DNA from: Rhodeus uyekii
Lineage: Eukaryota; Chordata; Actinopteri; Cypriniformes; Acheilognathidae
NCBI GenBank assembly: GCA_037043235.1
Contig: JAWRVZ010000132.1
Location: forward strand, 423,501 to 487,500
Length of the DNA stretch: 64,000 nt
Direction: 5' to 3'
A program made the position numbers and the translations under genes. Positions 36,521-48,500 of this stretch are shown here, one piece after another; position 1 is the stretch's first letter; each line of letters opens with the position of its first letter. The notes under the pieces are model-generated. The model ran no database searches. It worked only from the letters and a program-made list of their open reading frames with translations, and was not told the DNA's origin.

Positions 36521-37831
36521 ATGGAGGCGTCTGGATTACCTCCTGCAGCAGAGCTTAACGAAACTGAACTTAATGAGACATTGAGTCATGGCCACCCTAT
36601 GCATCTGGCTCCCAGCATGCAGTTAGGGAGCATGTCCAATCCACAGTCTCGTTTAAGAGACATGTCGGGGCTCGTCGCCATGGTGACTCTTAACGCACTA
36701 GCGCTCTTGGCTAATAGCGGTGTTCTCGCCGTAGTGGTGAAAGTGCCCCATCTCCGCAAGTTCAGTTTGGTGTGTCACCTCTGCGTTGTGGATTTGCTAT
36801 GCGCCGCCCTCCTCATGCCCCTCGGCATCGTCTGCGGCTCGCCCTTCTTTGCCGGCGTCATCTTTTCCGTACTCGAGTGCAGATTGTACATATTCCTCAA
36901 CGCCTTTCTCATATCTGCCTCCATCTTCACGGTTACCGTGATTAGTATCGAACGCTACTTCTACATCGTGCATCCCATGAGGTATGAGGCTAAAATGACC
37001 CCTTGGTTGTCTGCAGCCGTGATGGGAGTCGTCTGGGTGGCTTCTACTTTGTTAGGACTTGCTACCGTCTTCGGATGGCCCAGTTATGGAAGTAGAAGCT
37101 CCATTGCTGCAACCCACTGCTCTCTCCATTGGAGCCACAGCGGACATCGACGAGTATTTGCTATTTTATTCTGTACGGTTTGCTTTTGCGTGCCAGCTGC
37201 CATTATTATCGCCGTCTACGGGCACGTCTATAAAGTCGCACACACGGCTGCCCGAGAAAGGGGGCCGATCCCAAGCTGGACGATGGCGACCGCTCATCCA
37301 AAGCATCGGTCTGATTCCGTCAACAGCCAGACCACAATCATCACCACCAACACGAGCATCCGCAGAAATCCAGGACTTCGCAGGAAGAGGAGAACACTGG
37401 TTGGCGGGAAAGCGGCACTTACTTTAGCCATCATCGTGGGTCAGTTCCTGCTCTGTTGGATGCCTTACTTTGCTTTCCACCTGCATCTGTCACTAGGAAT
37501 CTCTCATAGCACCTCTGAAGAAGCTGAGGGACCCGTCACTTGGCTAGCATATTCGACATTTGCGGTGAACCCGTTTTTTTACGGCCTGCTGAACCGTCAG
37601 ATCAGGGAGGAGTTGTGTAAGATGCTCCTGTGTTGCCGGTCTGCCGGCAGGCCAGTGCAGCCTTCGGCGTCGGGCCCCGAACGTTCAGGGCGCGAAAACT
37701 TTTTCCACTTTTTGCACAGGAGCGGCGACAGGGACGGGGTGAGATGCAGCTACCACATGGCGACACCGAGGAGCACGCTGGACCAGACTAGTTTTAGGAT
37801 ACCGGGGCAAATACCAGAAGAGATCACCTAA
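36521..37831 (+). CDS. gpr61: orphan class A GPCR of the GPR61/GPR62 family
   Basis: A single-exon 436-residue receptor. In mammals this family signals constitutively through Gs and has been linked to melatonin-receptor heteromers. N-glycosylation sequons are NET at residues 13 and 18. Seven TM segments run from ~48 to ~356: D91 in TM2, C120 and C200 for the extracellular disulfide, ERY at 144-146 in place of DRY, CWMP at 312-315, NPFFY at 350-354. Family-typical blocks are YIVHPMRYE, HCSLHWSHS, GGKAAL, QFLLCWMPYF and NRQIREEL. The tail FRIPGQIPEE (425-434) matches the GPR61 C-terminus (FRIPGQIAEE), which human GPR62 lacks. Synteny is ambiguous: SORT1 nearby fits GPR61, and rrp9 nearby fits GPR62. 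It could be gpr61, a gpr61-like duplicate or fish gpr62. A 5' non-coding exon spliced at 36419 is possible. Confidence 0.88.
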   Translation: MEASGLPPAAELNETELNETLSHGHPMHLAPSMQLGSMSNPQSRLRDMSGLVAMVTLNALALLANSGVLAVVVKVPHLRKFSLVCHLCVVDLLCAALLMPLGIVCGSPFFAGVIFSVLECRLYIFLNAFLISASIFTVTVISIERYFYIVHPMRYEAKMTPWLSAAVMGVVWVASTLLGLATVFGWPSYGSRSSIAATHCSLHWSHSGHRRVFAILFCTVCFCVPAAIIIAVYGHVYKVAHTAARERGPIPSWTMATAHPKHRSDSVNSQTTIITTNTSIRRNPGLRRKRRTLVGGKAALTLAIIVGQFLLCWMPYFAFHLHLSLGISHSTSEEAEGPVTWLAYSTFAVNPFFYGLLNRQIREELCKMLLCCRSAGRPVQPSASGPERSGRENFFHFLHRSGDRDGVRCSYHMATPRSTLDQTSFRIPGQIPEEIT

Positions 37832-38348
37832 AAATTATATTGAGAAGTTACTCAAAAACATTCAAATTCATAATCGTGTAATTTTTGTAATGCATTTTAT
37901 TATTTTACAAATGATGGTTTTATCTCTTTTCAGCTTTGATTTAAAGACTGCATGAAATGAAAATTTTCTAAATTTGTGTTATTGATCTTTTTGTGAACGA
38001 TTCATCCATGCAACAGTGCATGCGTTTAACTCACCGTTGCGCTTAAATAAGTGAAATTTAGGAGCACGTGCAAATCAAAAAAGTCCTCACGGGTTCTTGA
38101 AAAGTAAACAAAAATCAGTTTTGTGATATTTAAGTTCATAAAAAGTCTTAAATGGTATACCAAACATGTTAATAGTCATTTTCTAAGCAATCTTAAATTC
38201 TGCGATGGAAAAACGGAAATTGTGACACAGTGATTATTTAACTTCAAAACTATGATTTATTAAATAAATATCAGCGCTGCATGTTTAATCGTTTGGCACA
38301 TTTATGCCAAAGGATTACTTATGATTTACTGTTAATGAATTATATATG

Positions 38349-38401
<53 letters not shown>

Positions 38402-40467
38402 TAAAATATAATACATATACATAATCAAAACTCTGTCTTCTGGTGAAACAGCAGACTTCTTCTCTCACTTCTCTAATCATTTTGTCCACTTAAATCCTGC
38501 CCCTTAAAATGGACTGAAAGCTTGCATTCAGATCTGCAAGTTGCATTTTTGAACAGTTCACAATAAGATCAGATAAATGCATTGAGAAAGGAAACAGGAT
38601 AAATTATGATGCCATGTTGACTATAAAGATCGACCACGCTGACTGGCAACATGGCGACAACCAATGAACAAATACCTTTAATCCAATCACAACTTTTCCT
38701 AGAGGTGACTCCGCCCACATGTTTACAGACACACAAACACTGATGAGCATATGTAACCAGCCTTTAAATAAATCTCAGTCAGGGTGGAATTCACATACAA
38801 TATTTGTTGTAAAAATGATCTCTCACAGCCATGGTTTCATTTGAAAAGATACTGACATGTAATATTTATTTTAAAATATGGCATCAGTCCTGACTAAGAT
38901 TTACTAACATATTCAAAATGGCTTAAATCAACTTTTTGAGTAATACAGAGAATAACTTTTTTTTACTGTATTTCTACTGCAGTATTTACTTGAGTGTTGA
39001 GTAACATAAATGACAAAAAGAACTAGTTTTTAATCAGTTTATTCATATTTATTTCTATTATTTATAATGCAACGGAGGACCTTGGCTATCTGCTGTATTT
39101 ATTTTCCATTGTAGATATCGCACATGGGATGAAGTGACAAAGACAGATTGTTTCGCTGTTCAATAAAGATACTAGTCACAGAAATCTTGACAGATACTGC
39201 TTCAGTTCGATGCAGCATATGATGAGTTGTGTTGCAGTTACAGCTCATTGTGCTGATTAATGTGGACCGTCTTTACTCTTATTCTGAATGGTGTGCTATA
39301 TGGAGCCACCATTACATCACACTATACATCTATTTGCCCTTTCTTTATTTATACAAAACAATGTGTCCATTACAGTCTTTCATTGTCATGGAGCGGGATA
39401 AGATAAATCCATGCTATTATTATGGGAGGATGGTACTGTACGTAGAGATGCTTTCTTGCCATTGTTTATTCAGATGCACATCTTCATGCAGGCTAATAGT
39501 CAACAATTGCCCAACAATGTAAAATCATATATCTATTAATATTAACAGTAATATTATTATTTTTTAATCATGTAGCTGAAACAAGCTTTCAGGGCCATTT
39601 TAAAATGTAAAAATATTTAATATTAGAGTTTTTACTATATTTTTAATCAAATAAATGCAGCCTTGGTGAGCAGAAGAGACTTCTTTCAAAATGTAGAAAA
39701 CAAAACAAAACATTAGTGTATTTCTATTCAGTCTATTACATTCTTGTTCTCATGGTTTTCTGCATGAAAATATCTTCATTGTGAAAATCCTGTGACTTAT
39801 GCCAAATACTTGGTGTTATAGAACAGTAAATCTGCCAGAGGACAGCTGTTTCACAGTATTGGAGCAGCAACATATTTAAAACGGGGGGGGGGGGGGGTGA
39901 ATTCTGTGCCGTTTAGATCAGTTCAGCTCTATCATCTGAAAGCATGTTTCCTGTAATTAAATCGCCATAATTTTTAGGGACATGGGGAGATTTAAATGCA
40001 GATTAGACTTAACGGATAAAGCAAATAATCCAGGGCGGCTGCCAAAAGAATGCTTTTAAAACACAATCCAAACTGAGCAAAGGCAAACCGGAACAAAATG
40101 ACACAGACTGTGAGATTAAACAATTGTGATTAATAGCTTTCCAAAATGAAACACCATAAGGACATCTGACCATGATATTACGAGTACCCAAGACGAGTAC
40201 ACAAGATGAAACAAATCTTTCATCAGAAAGCAGCCACCTAGCAACACCCTGGCAACCATGGCAGCAAGTTGTGCAAAGGCAACATCACTGACATTTCTTC
40301 AGAACATGTAAAAAATTGAGATAATGAGTTTGCAATGAGTTCAGCTGTTGGATTGTAAAAAGAAACTAATGATCTGCAAATGACTCTAACGGTGAAACAC
40401 TATTTCCTAAAAGCATAGTGTGAAATCTGAGAGAATGTTCCAAAAGCCAACAGAAGGGGTCACTGTC

Positions 40468-40501
<34 letters not shown>

Positions 40502-41475
40502 CGTGTGTGTGTGCGTGTGTGTGTACATTAAATAGCAAAAAGCAGTTTTGTTGTTGGATATTGCTAGTTCTGTTCAGTGTTATTTTGTTATTTTTATTTT
40601 ACTATTAATTTTGATCATACTTTGAACTAGTTTTCATTTGCAAACTGTTTGCTTTTTTACATTTGAATATTAGTTTTTAGTAATTACTAATTATTTTGTG
40701 TGCTTTTTTTATGTCAATTTTAGTATGTTTAGTATGTTTAGTATGTTATATATTTGTTATTTTAGTACATCAAGTTAAACTAAATGAACATAAGAAATGT
40801 TGCTTTGGAAACTAGTTGAAATAAAATAATGTTTTTAAATACTTTATTTTAAGTGCTAAAAAGTTTTTTATGACTATCCTGAATTCTAAATTTTGTGTAT
40901 ATTTTGTTAATAATAAAATAAAATATATTTTGCCATATAATAAAATAACACTATTAAATATGAAATAGTTTTGCTCCTTTTTCCTAGATAAATACATATC
41001 TGCTAAAACTTTATTTTGGCAACTTTTGGCCTCAATAGACTTATGCTAAAAGACAAAAATCTCACATACTAATTCACAAATAATTTCCAAAGAGTTTAAT
41101 ATACGGTACATAAACTACACGCTGCTCTAACTAAATCCCAATCAGTTCTCCAAATCAATGCTTCTATTAAATATGTAATTGTCTTTTTGACCTGCACGTT
41201 CTCTTAAGAGTTTACCCACCAGCGGTCTCCAGTCACTAACAGGGTATTTATAGTAGATGTATCAGTGGGGGCTGGCATCTTCCCATTGGGGCCTGTTTGG
41301 GAATGCCTGCTGGGGCACGGTCACTTTCCTAATATATCCCATATCCCTGTTTCAGCTTCAAGACAGCGCTCCGGCTCTCCATTCACAGTGTATATGTGTG
41401 AGAGTGTGTGAAATTGTTTATGCATGTTTTTATGCTGTTAATGACCCGCTTTATGACCTTACTGCCTTCATATTG
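37832..41475 (+). other. receptor 3' region and spacer to the caveolin gene
   Basis: No coding sequence recognised. AATAAA occurs near 38263 and at 39162-39167 (TTCAATAAAGAT), either of which could end the receptor mRNA. Low-complexity tracts are (TA)n at about 38357-38395, a G14 run near 39883-39897, and a GT-rich microsatellite at about 40468-40524. Confidence 0.5.
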
Positions 41476-44040
41476 ATGACGGGCACCATGATGCAGAGTA
41501 CGGACGCAAACACTGAGATCGACCTGAGGGATGCAGGGGATGGAGAAGACGACGAGGGACAACAGACGTGGAAGACGCAGCTGGAAACCGTCCTGGAGGA
41601 AGAGGAAGAAGAAGATTTGATCTCTACACAGAGTGACACCAGGCCTCTGATCAATGAACGGGACCCAAGACAAATAAATGAGTGTCTTAAGGTAATCACT
41701 TTATGTCCGACTACAGCATGTCTTTATTGTAGCGCTATAAAGTTTATAGAATGTCACTTTTGATGGTGACAGAGACTGACGACACTAATCACAGCGAACC
41801 GCTATTGATACTAGTGAGAGTTTAGACTACTGTCTCAAAATCTCCAAGCCATCAAATTGTCTTATTTTCCAGTACAAATATCGAAACATTCTTAAATCAA
41901 GATACATTTACTTGAGAATGCATCTGTTTTCTTCTGAAAAATCTGGGGTGAAGGAAAAAAAAACGGAATTCCATGGGGAAAACAACATTATTTTTCATAA
42001 CCACACTGAAAAAAAAAGACATGAGACGCTGAGTGAAATGCATAAAAATTAACTGTGTATATTCTTAAAACAAGAAAAATATGGCAGGGAATATTACTTT
42101 TTTTTTAACCTCACTGACAGATTTTTTTCTTACTTTAAGCATAAACTTAATTTATAGTTAAGTTTAAACTTCATACAAACTTAACAAGATAAAATACAGG
42201 TTTTGATAAATCATATTCCTAAAATCTTTGCATTTAATGACATTTTGGTAGCTAGATTAGGTTAAATTAGACTGACTTTACTGAATCTACTCTGATCCAA
42301 AGTAAAGAACATTATCTTGACATTGTAGACAACCACAGCTGGTAGCAGGAGATGGATTAGAAGAACATGTGTGAATATCTTCAATGATGTGACAATAATA
42401 GCAACCGCTTCTTGAATGAGCTGACCAGACTAATTACACACCAACTAAAGACTTGCCGTAGCTTTAGAGCAACTAGCATTGTTTATGTTATGAACCATTG
42501 CTAATACTAAACTGCTGATTGCAGAATTCAATTTTAAAATACTTGATGTTAAAAACATAGCAAATACTTTCTTGTACCACAAACAGAAATAGGAGAAGAC
42601 GCCCCATTCGTACTGTAGAGAAATAAATATAGCCTACACACTTGGAGCTGAAGTAATGAAGTTAAAGCAGCCATTCAGCTTTGCTCATATGTTTTAGAAC
42701 ATACATGATGCACATTAGCCTAATATGAGCTAAAAAGAGAGCTAAATTTAATATCTATTACCACTGTTGTCAGGTATATTTGTGATGTAATGTATATCAG
42801 TGAAAATTAGCATAGACAATATTAACTTAGCCAGCGTTGTCTGTCCCTATTTATGTAGAAGCTAAATTATATGCAAACGTAGAATTGTATTTAAAATGCA
42901 AAATCAAAACTAAATCACGATTTTTGACTACTGTTGTCAGGTTGGTGATTTAATATGTTAGTGAAAGATTAGCATAGCTAGGCAGTGTTAGCTTAGCCAG
43001 CTTTGTCTTTCCCTGTTCATGTAGAATTGCATTTCTGTATTGTATTGTAAAAGTACTGTATTCATACATTTAAATGTATGAGAATCATGTCTAAGATGTA
43101 AAATCAAATCTAAATCAACTAAATCATGACTATTCTTAACAACCTCATTTGGTGATTTAATGTATGCTAGTTAGTAAAGGTTAGCATAGCCAAATATTAG
43201 TTTAGCCATCTTCTTTCCCTGTTTGTGTACAATGTACTGTATTTGAAGTGTTTATACTGACTAAAATGGATAAAAACAAGGCGCATTTTCCTAGATGGCT
43301 GTCACCCCACTATCATTCAATCGACATATTCATTGTAAAGCAGATGAGGGTGAATAAAAGATGCTACTTTAGTGAATTTTCTCTTTTGACAGGTTAGTAT
43401 TGAGGATGTGATAGCAGAGCCGGTGTCAGTGCGCAGTGGGGATTGGGTGTGGATCTGGAGTCACGCTCTTTTCGAAGTGTCCAGGGTCTGGTTTTACCGT
43501 ATCATCACGGCTCTGCTGGCTGTTCCAGTGTCCCTCGTTGCTGGGATTGTTTTTGCCGTCCTCAGCTTCATTCACATCTGGTATGAGCAGTTTACACACT
43601 TTTAACCAAAGTGACTTAATTACCTTATACATTACCTAAGAATCAAGATAGATTCTGTTTCCTTATATAACAGAATGCACATTATGGAAGACTGAATATT
43701 ATGAAAATGCAACTAGAAAAAAAGATTGCGTTCAATCTTTCATGACAAAATATTCAGCATAATTTCCTGTGTATAGTTATGAAACATACTAAACCCAAAC
43801 CTTATAAAGAATTGATGGGTACATTTTTATTAGACTTATTTCAATTGAGAGAAAGAAATGCTAAGTTTTCACTTTTTACTCTGTTTCAGGTTCTTTACAC
43901 CATGTGTGCAGGTTGTCTTGATAAACACAGGGTGGTTGCGAACTTTATGGAGCAGTGTTTTAGACATAATCATCTTACCCTTCTTCCAAAGCGTAGCCAA
44001 GTGCTGCAGAGGGGTCAGTGTTGTTCTCACACGGGAATGA
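41476..44040 (+). CDS. divergent caveolin, closest to caveolin-2, three exons
   Basis: Membrane-hairpin scaffolding protein of caveolae. Exons 41476-41691, 43393-43580 and 43890-44040 sum to 555 nt, 184 aa, with the three-exon layout of CAV2. The signature is IEDVIAEP (FEDVIAEP in CAV1/CAV2). The scaffolding region DWVWIWSHALFEVSRVWFYR combines the CAV2-like WSHALFE with the CAV1/3-like WFYR. The intramembrane segment is IITALLAVPVSLVAGIVFAV, then the invariant LSFIHIW. Candidate palmitoylated cysteines are in FFTPC and KCC. The N-terminus is long and acidic (LEEEEEED). RDPRQINECLK matches the CAV2 'RDPxxLNxxLK' pre-signature. The ATG at 41476 is chosen because upstream frame translates to unlikely sequence; a second ATG lies at 41488. 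No cav1 neighbour is in the window. Exact orthology is unknown. Confidence 0.88.
41692..43392 (+). other. caveolin intron 1 with a diverged tandem repeat
   Basis: Between 42760 and 43260 a unit of roughly 190 bp recurs three times with divergence. Each contains a GATxTAATGTAT-like segment, TTAGCATAG, a TTAGCC segment and TTTCCCTGTT-like sequence. Nothing else was recognised in the intron. Confidence 0.55.
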
Positions 44041-45018
44041 GAAACATTCACTGGAATCGTTTGAATCAATTCAAATGAGAATTCACACTGAACTGTTGGG
44101 CAGATGTGACGCCATCTGACTCCTGGTGCATGTCAAGGGGGACCGTGATGAAAATTAACTCATTGCCAAAGATTGAAAAAGATATTTGGAAATGCATGAA
44201 GGTTGCTTATGTATGAATGTATTTTTAAATGGGACATTACCCAATAATGAAAACTCTGTCATTTACTCACCATGAGGTTTTCAAAAGATCGTCTTTCTTC
44301 TGTGGAGTTTCTTGTAATTTTCCTTTTTAAGTCATTTCTTAATTTCCTACCAAATGGGCCATAAAACGTGTTTGCAGCTGGTGTGGGTTGAGAAATCCTG
44401 CCTTTTGGCTGATGACTATGGTAAACATAAGGCTATTAACATCTATTGTGTATTCTGATGACCTGTTTTGCATTGGATTGAGGACATATTGTGTGTTCTT
44501 TGAAGTGTTCTCGAAGCAAAGGCCTTTCATTTGAAAAAAATAACCAATTGTTCCATACCATTCAATTAAATGGCTCACTCTTCATATGCTAATATGAGGC
44601 CGCCAAAATAAGAGCAAGGTCTGATTAACATAGGTTCTATAACATACTGTGCTGTAAACTATTTTAATCAAATTAGCTCAATTTTAACACACCCTTGTCA
44701 GGGAGATCAGATCCATGCTCCTCAGTTCAAAAACACATTTTAAAGCACACGTAAAAGTCTCTCAGGGTCTTAAAGGGACAGGATTTCCCAATAACTCCAA
44801 TAAGACGACTCCAGTAGAGCTCAGGGTAGAAAAATGCATCATGGATCTATAAATAATGGCAATCAATTGGGTGTGTCTGTTACTTGGCAAAGGAAAACAC
44901 AAACATGGCTTGCCACATCCCAAGAGAATGCATAGATGCTAAAAATTGTCTGACATATCAGATGTCTTACATTTATGTTTAAAAAGCAGCTTATGCAACC
45001 TGGTACAGAATGTCAACC
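44041..45018. other. convergent 3' ends of caveolin and nfya
   Basis: Caveolin 3' UTR and spacer; ATTAAA near 44564 may be its polyadenylation signal. No frame in this stretch has protein similarity. Confidence 0.4.
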
Positions 45019-45024
45019 TTTATT
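45019..45024 (-). terminator. nfya polyadenylation signal
   Basis: TTTATT on the plus strand is AATAAA in the sense of nfya, 560 nt past its stop codon. Confidence 0.5.
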
Positions 45025-45585
45025 TTAATACAAGGAAGACAGTAGAAAATACAAATAGATAACCGATAAATGGAGATGTTTCAGTGCAAGTGGATGTACA
45101 AATGGTAGGTGGATCAACTGAAAGCGCGAGTGCATAGTTGTGACATTTCACAGTCTGATCCAGTACACTTAAAAAACAACCAGTGGCACATCCCATAGAA
45201 CAAAACTAAACTGCAATTCACATTTTTGTGATTCTTATGTCATATCATGTTACTTTTTAATTAAATAAAGAAGTGGAATTAAATGCCTATACAAATTATG
45301 AATACATTTGACACTAAAATGAAAAAAGTCTTTCCTCATAAATACAGAAAAAACCTTGCATATTTTTCAGTCTTGTGAGATGGTTTGAAAACTCAGAATT
45401 CCCAATAAATGTTCAACCTGGCAGTATTTGATAACTTAAACAACTGCTCAGTCTATATGACAACGGAAATTAAGCATATTATAAACAGGACTTCAGGGAC
45501 GTAAAAAAAAAAAATGAAATGAAGAGGGCCTCATTTTTTTAAATGAGTAAAAAGGACTGACTGGGTAAAGGGACTAAAGGGTAGT

Positions 45586-48500
45586 TTATGCCACCTGAAT
45601 CATCTGGCCCACTGTGTCCTCTTCAGCTTCATCCTGCTCAGATTTCTGTGAGGAAAACGGAAGATAAATAAAGATGATGAAAATTTCATCAATATGATGT
45701 GCTATTAGGAGATGACTGATGTTGAGTGAACTCTTACCTGTTTGAACCATGATCATTTTCTGCTAGTGATCAAATTGTCTGATATATACAAAATATTAGT
45801 GATCGACTCAACTCTAAAATATATTTCAAACCATCTGAGATTTATTCATCAATTATTTAACCTTAAAAATATATTACATTAACATTTTATTTTGAAGAAT
45901 GTGTTTATATGCAACCCTGGAAATCGAATATTTAACATTGGGAATGTCGGAATGTATCGGAATGTAAAAAAAACAAACTGTAAGGCATTACTAACAAAGT
46001 ACAAATCAAGAACAATGGTTTATTTGCATAAAAAGGGCATATATCAACAAGTAACAAACATAACTGCAATGTAAATGCAAACAAGAGCCCACTGTAAGAA
46101 ACATAAAATGGGAAAAAAGCAACAACAGCCACAGCTCTGGGCAAAGACAGAAGAGCGTTGAAAGGTGCAAGCCAAGCCATACGTCACAAATGAAAACAGA
46201 TAATTTTGAATGGCTATTCATATCAGTAAGATGGTAAAAAGCACAAATAAACACAGCTTAATACATCTTAGCATCTAGTGAGTTTCACAAGCATGGAAGA
46301 ACAAACGGCAGAAATGAAGACAGAACAAAGATGTCAAGATTTCCCTTTAAAGTAGCAGTTAGGCATTTAAGATAAGAAAACTTTAACAGTGACGGGATAA
46401 AATGTGCTAATCGCCCATGTTTACAGCTGAGGCTTTTAGAAAGAAGCCATTTACAATTAGCAGAGCTCAAACATAATATCTTTAGGCTGCACGCTAAGAT
46501 AAGACATTAAAGGAATTAAAAAAGCTATAAGGAAGCATAGCAGTTACAAACATGGGGACTATGATGTACATTGTATTTGCTCACACTTTATACTAGAACA
46601 TATATACTAACATCTTAGTATGCATGTTCAGTTAAACCAGTTGGAAATGTCTATAAACTCACAGACAGAGACAGTTCGGACATGAATATGTCACAGATGC
46701 ATGAGGTAGCTCAGAGCCGCAGCGTATGGATGATCTAAGTTAAATTAGGCGTATACAGCGAGTTCAGTCTCTTGGGGGGGACACGGGCTGGGATAGTTTA
46801 CCCCAGAGGCGGGGCAGAGGTGGCTGGCCAATGAGAGCTGAGCTCAAGCCCCTCGCTCACCTTAAGAGCCTGCATGGCCATTTCTTCTTTTTCCTTCGGA
46901 GAAAAGAAGCGTCCACCGTCTCCACGCTTCCTGGCCATGGCGTGACGATGACGGGACTCATGCAGGTATTTCTGGAAAGAGATGGTGAAGAAAACATTGA
47001 ATAGGTGGTCATGCTACAGGATTGTGAACAGAAACCTGTCAAATATTACTCATAAGTCGATTAAATGATTAATAAAATACAGAAAATTAATAATCAGAGC
47101 TGCTTTGCTGTTCCTAATGATAAAGATAATTGCAAAGGTTTAAGAATAATGCATAAGTGCATAAGAATGCACTAAAAATCAATCGAATCGTTCCACATGA
47201 CCATAAATGCCCATTTTAAATATTTTTTTTGGTTTTAACCTATTAATTACATTTAAAATTATAACCATTAAGATCTCATATAAATACTAATTAATAATTG
47301 ACAATTAAACTCAAAAAAATACTTGACAATTTACTGTAACGCACTTTACCTGTCTTTACTGGCGTGATGGAGACGAGAGAAATAACATTTCTAGTCAAAA
47401 AATAAAAACCCACCAGTTGCATACAAAACCAGCCCAAATTTTATCATCCAGCCTAATGCATTTTTTCCCGGTCGGACGTGACCAAAAGAAGCCCAATTGG
47501 GCGGGAACCCGGGAAAGTAGATGGAACCGCATGACTGTTTTATGAGAGGCAGTCATTAGGATATTTCCAGAAAAATGCCAGTGGGTGAGGGAATATTTTT
47601 CTCACACACCGATACAATGCTCGTATACCAAGTCGCTCGTAAACCGAGGTATTACTGTATATGATGATTCATATATATTATACTGGTCACTGCAGTAAAA
47701 TTATTAAACATACTCTTCTCTCTTTGGGTATTTTGCCCTCAGCCTCTAGTTTGGCACGGGCTTGTCTTCGTTTGAGAATCCGGTGATACTGTTTAGCGTT
47801 GACGTACAGAGGTTCCTCCTCCAGCATCTCTGCTCCAGGAAGAGGAATGCGCTGCATGGTGGGAACCGACCCGCCACCCCCGGGGACCATCTGTTTAAAT
47901 TATAAACACACACAAATGTTAGGAGATATGACTTTAATAGATCATCTGTATAGCAAGAAGTAGATTTCGGCTATAGATCAAAGTGACCAGAAACACTCAC
48001 CATGACCATTCCTCCAGCATTGACCATATTTCCCGCCATGGGAAGAGTGACCGTCACTGTGCCCTGACCGGTGTTAGTGGTGTTTGTGTTGGATCCAGCT
48101 GAGACTAACTGAGCGCCTGCTAAAGATGAAGCTGGAATGGTGATCATTCCTGGAAGAAAAAACAATGAATGAAGTGTCTATTGAAAGTATGACTAGCTTA
48201 ACTAACTTTTAACTGCTAAAAAAACATGATGTTTATGGGTTAGTGGTTTGCAGTGTTACCCTGCTGCAGGATGGTCCCATCCGCGTTAACAGGCTGGTAA
48301 ACGATGGTTTGTCCTTCAGCAGTTTGAGCCACCTGCTGACCCTGTACTGTGATTTGCTGCTGACCCTACGAATATACAACGGATGAAGTTTATTTAACAT
48401 GAACTGTATTAATAATGTGTATTCAACTGCAAGAGATTAGCTTCTAGCAGGTGCTCCTTTATATTTGTTCAAATATGTGGCAAAATGAAGTTAGCAAACC

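Noticed and set aside
46801..46860. Read-through extension of the nfya DNA-binding exon past 46861
   Set aside because: A good donor (AAG|GTGAGC) sits at the boundary and the acidic tail exon at 45586-45645 joins in phase, matching the family C-terminus.
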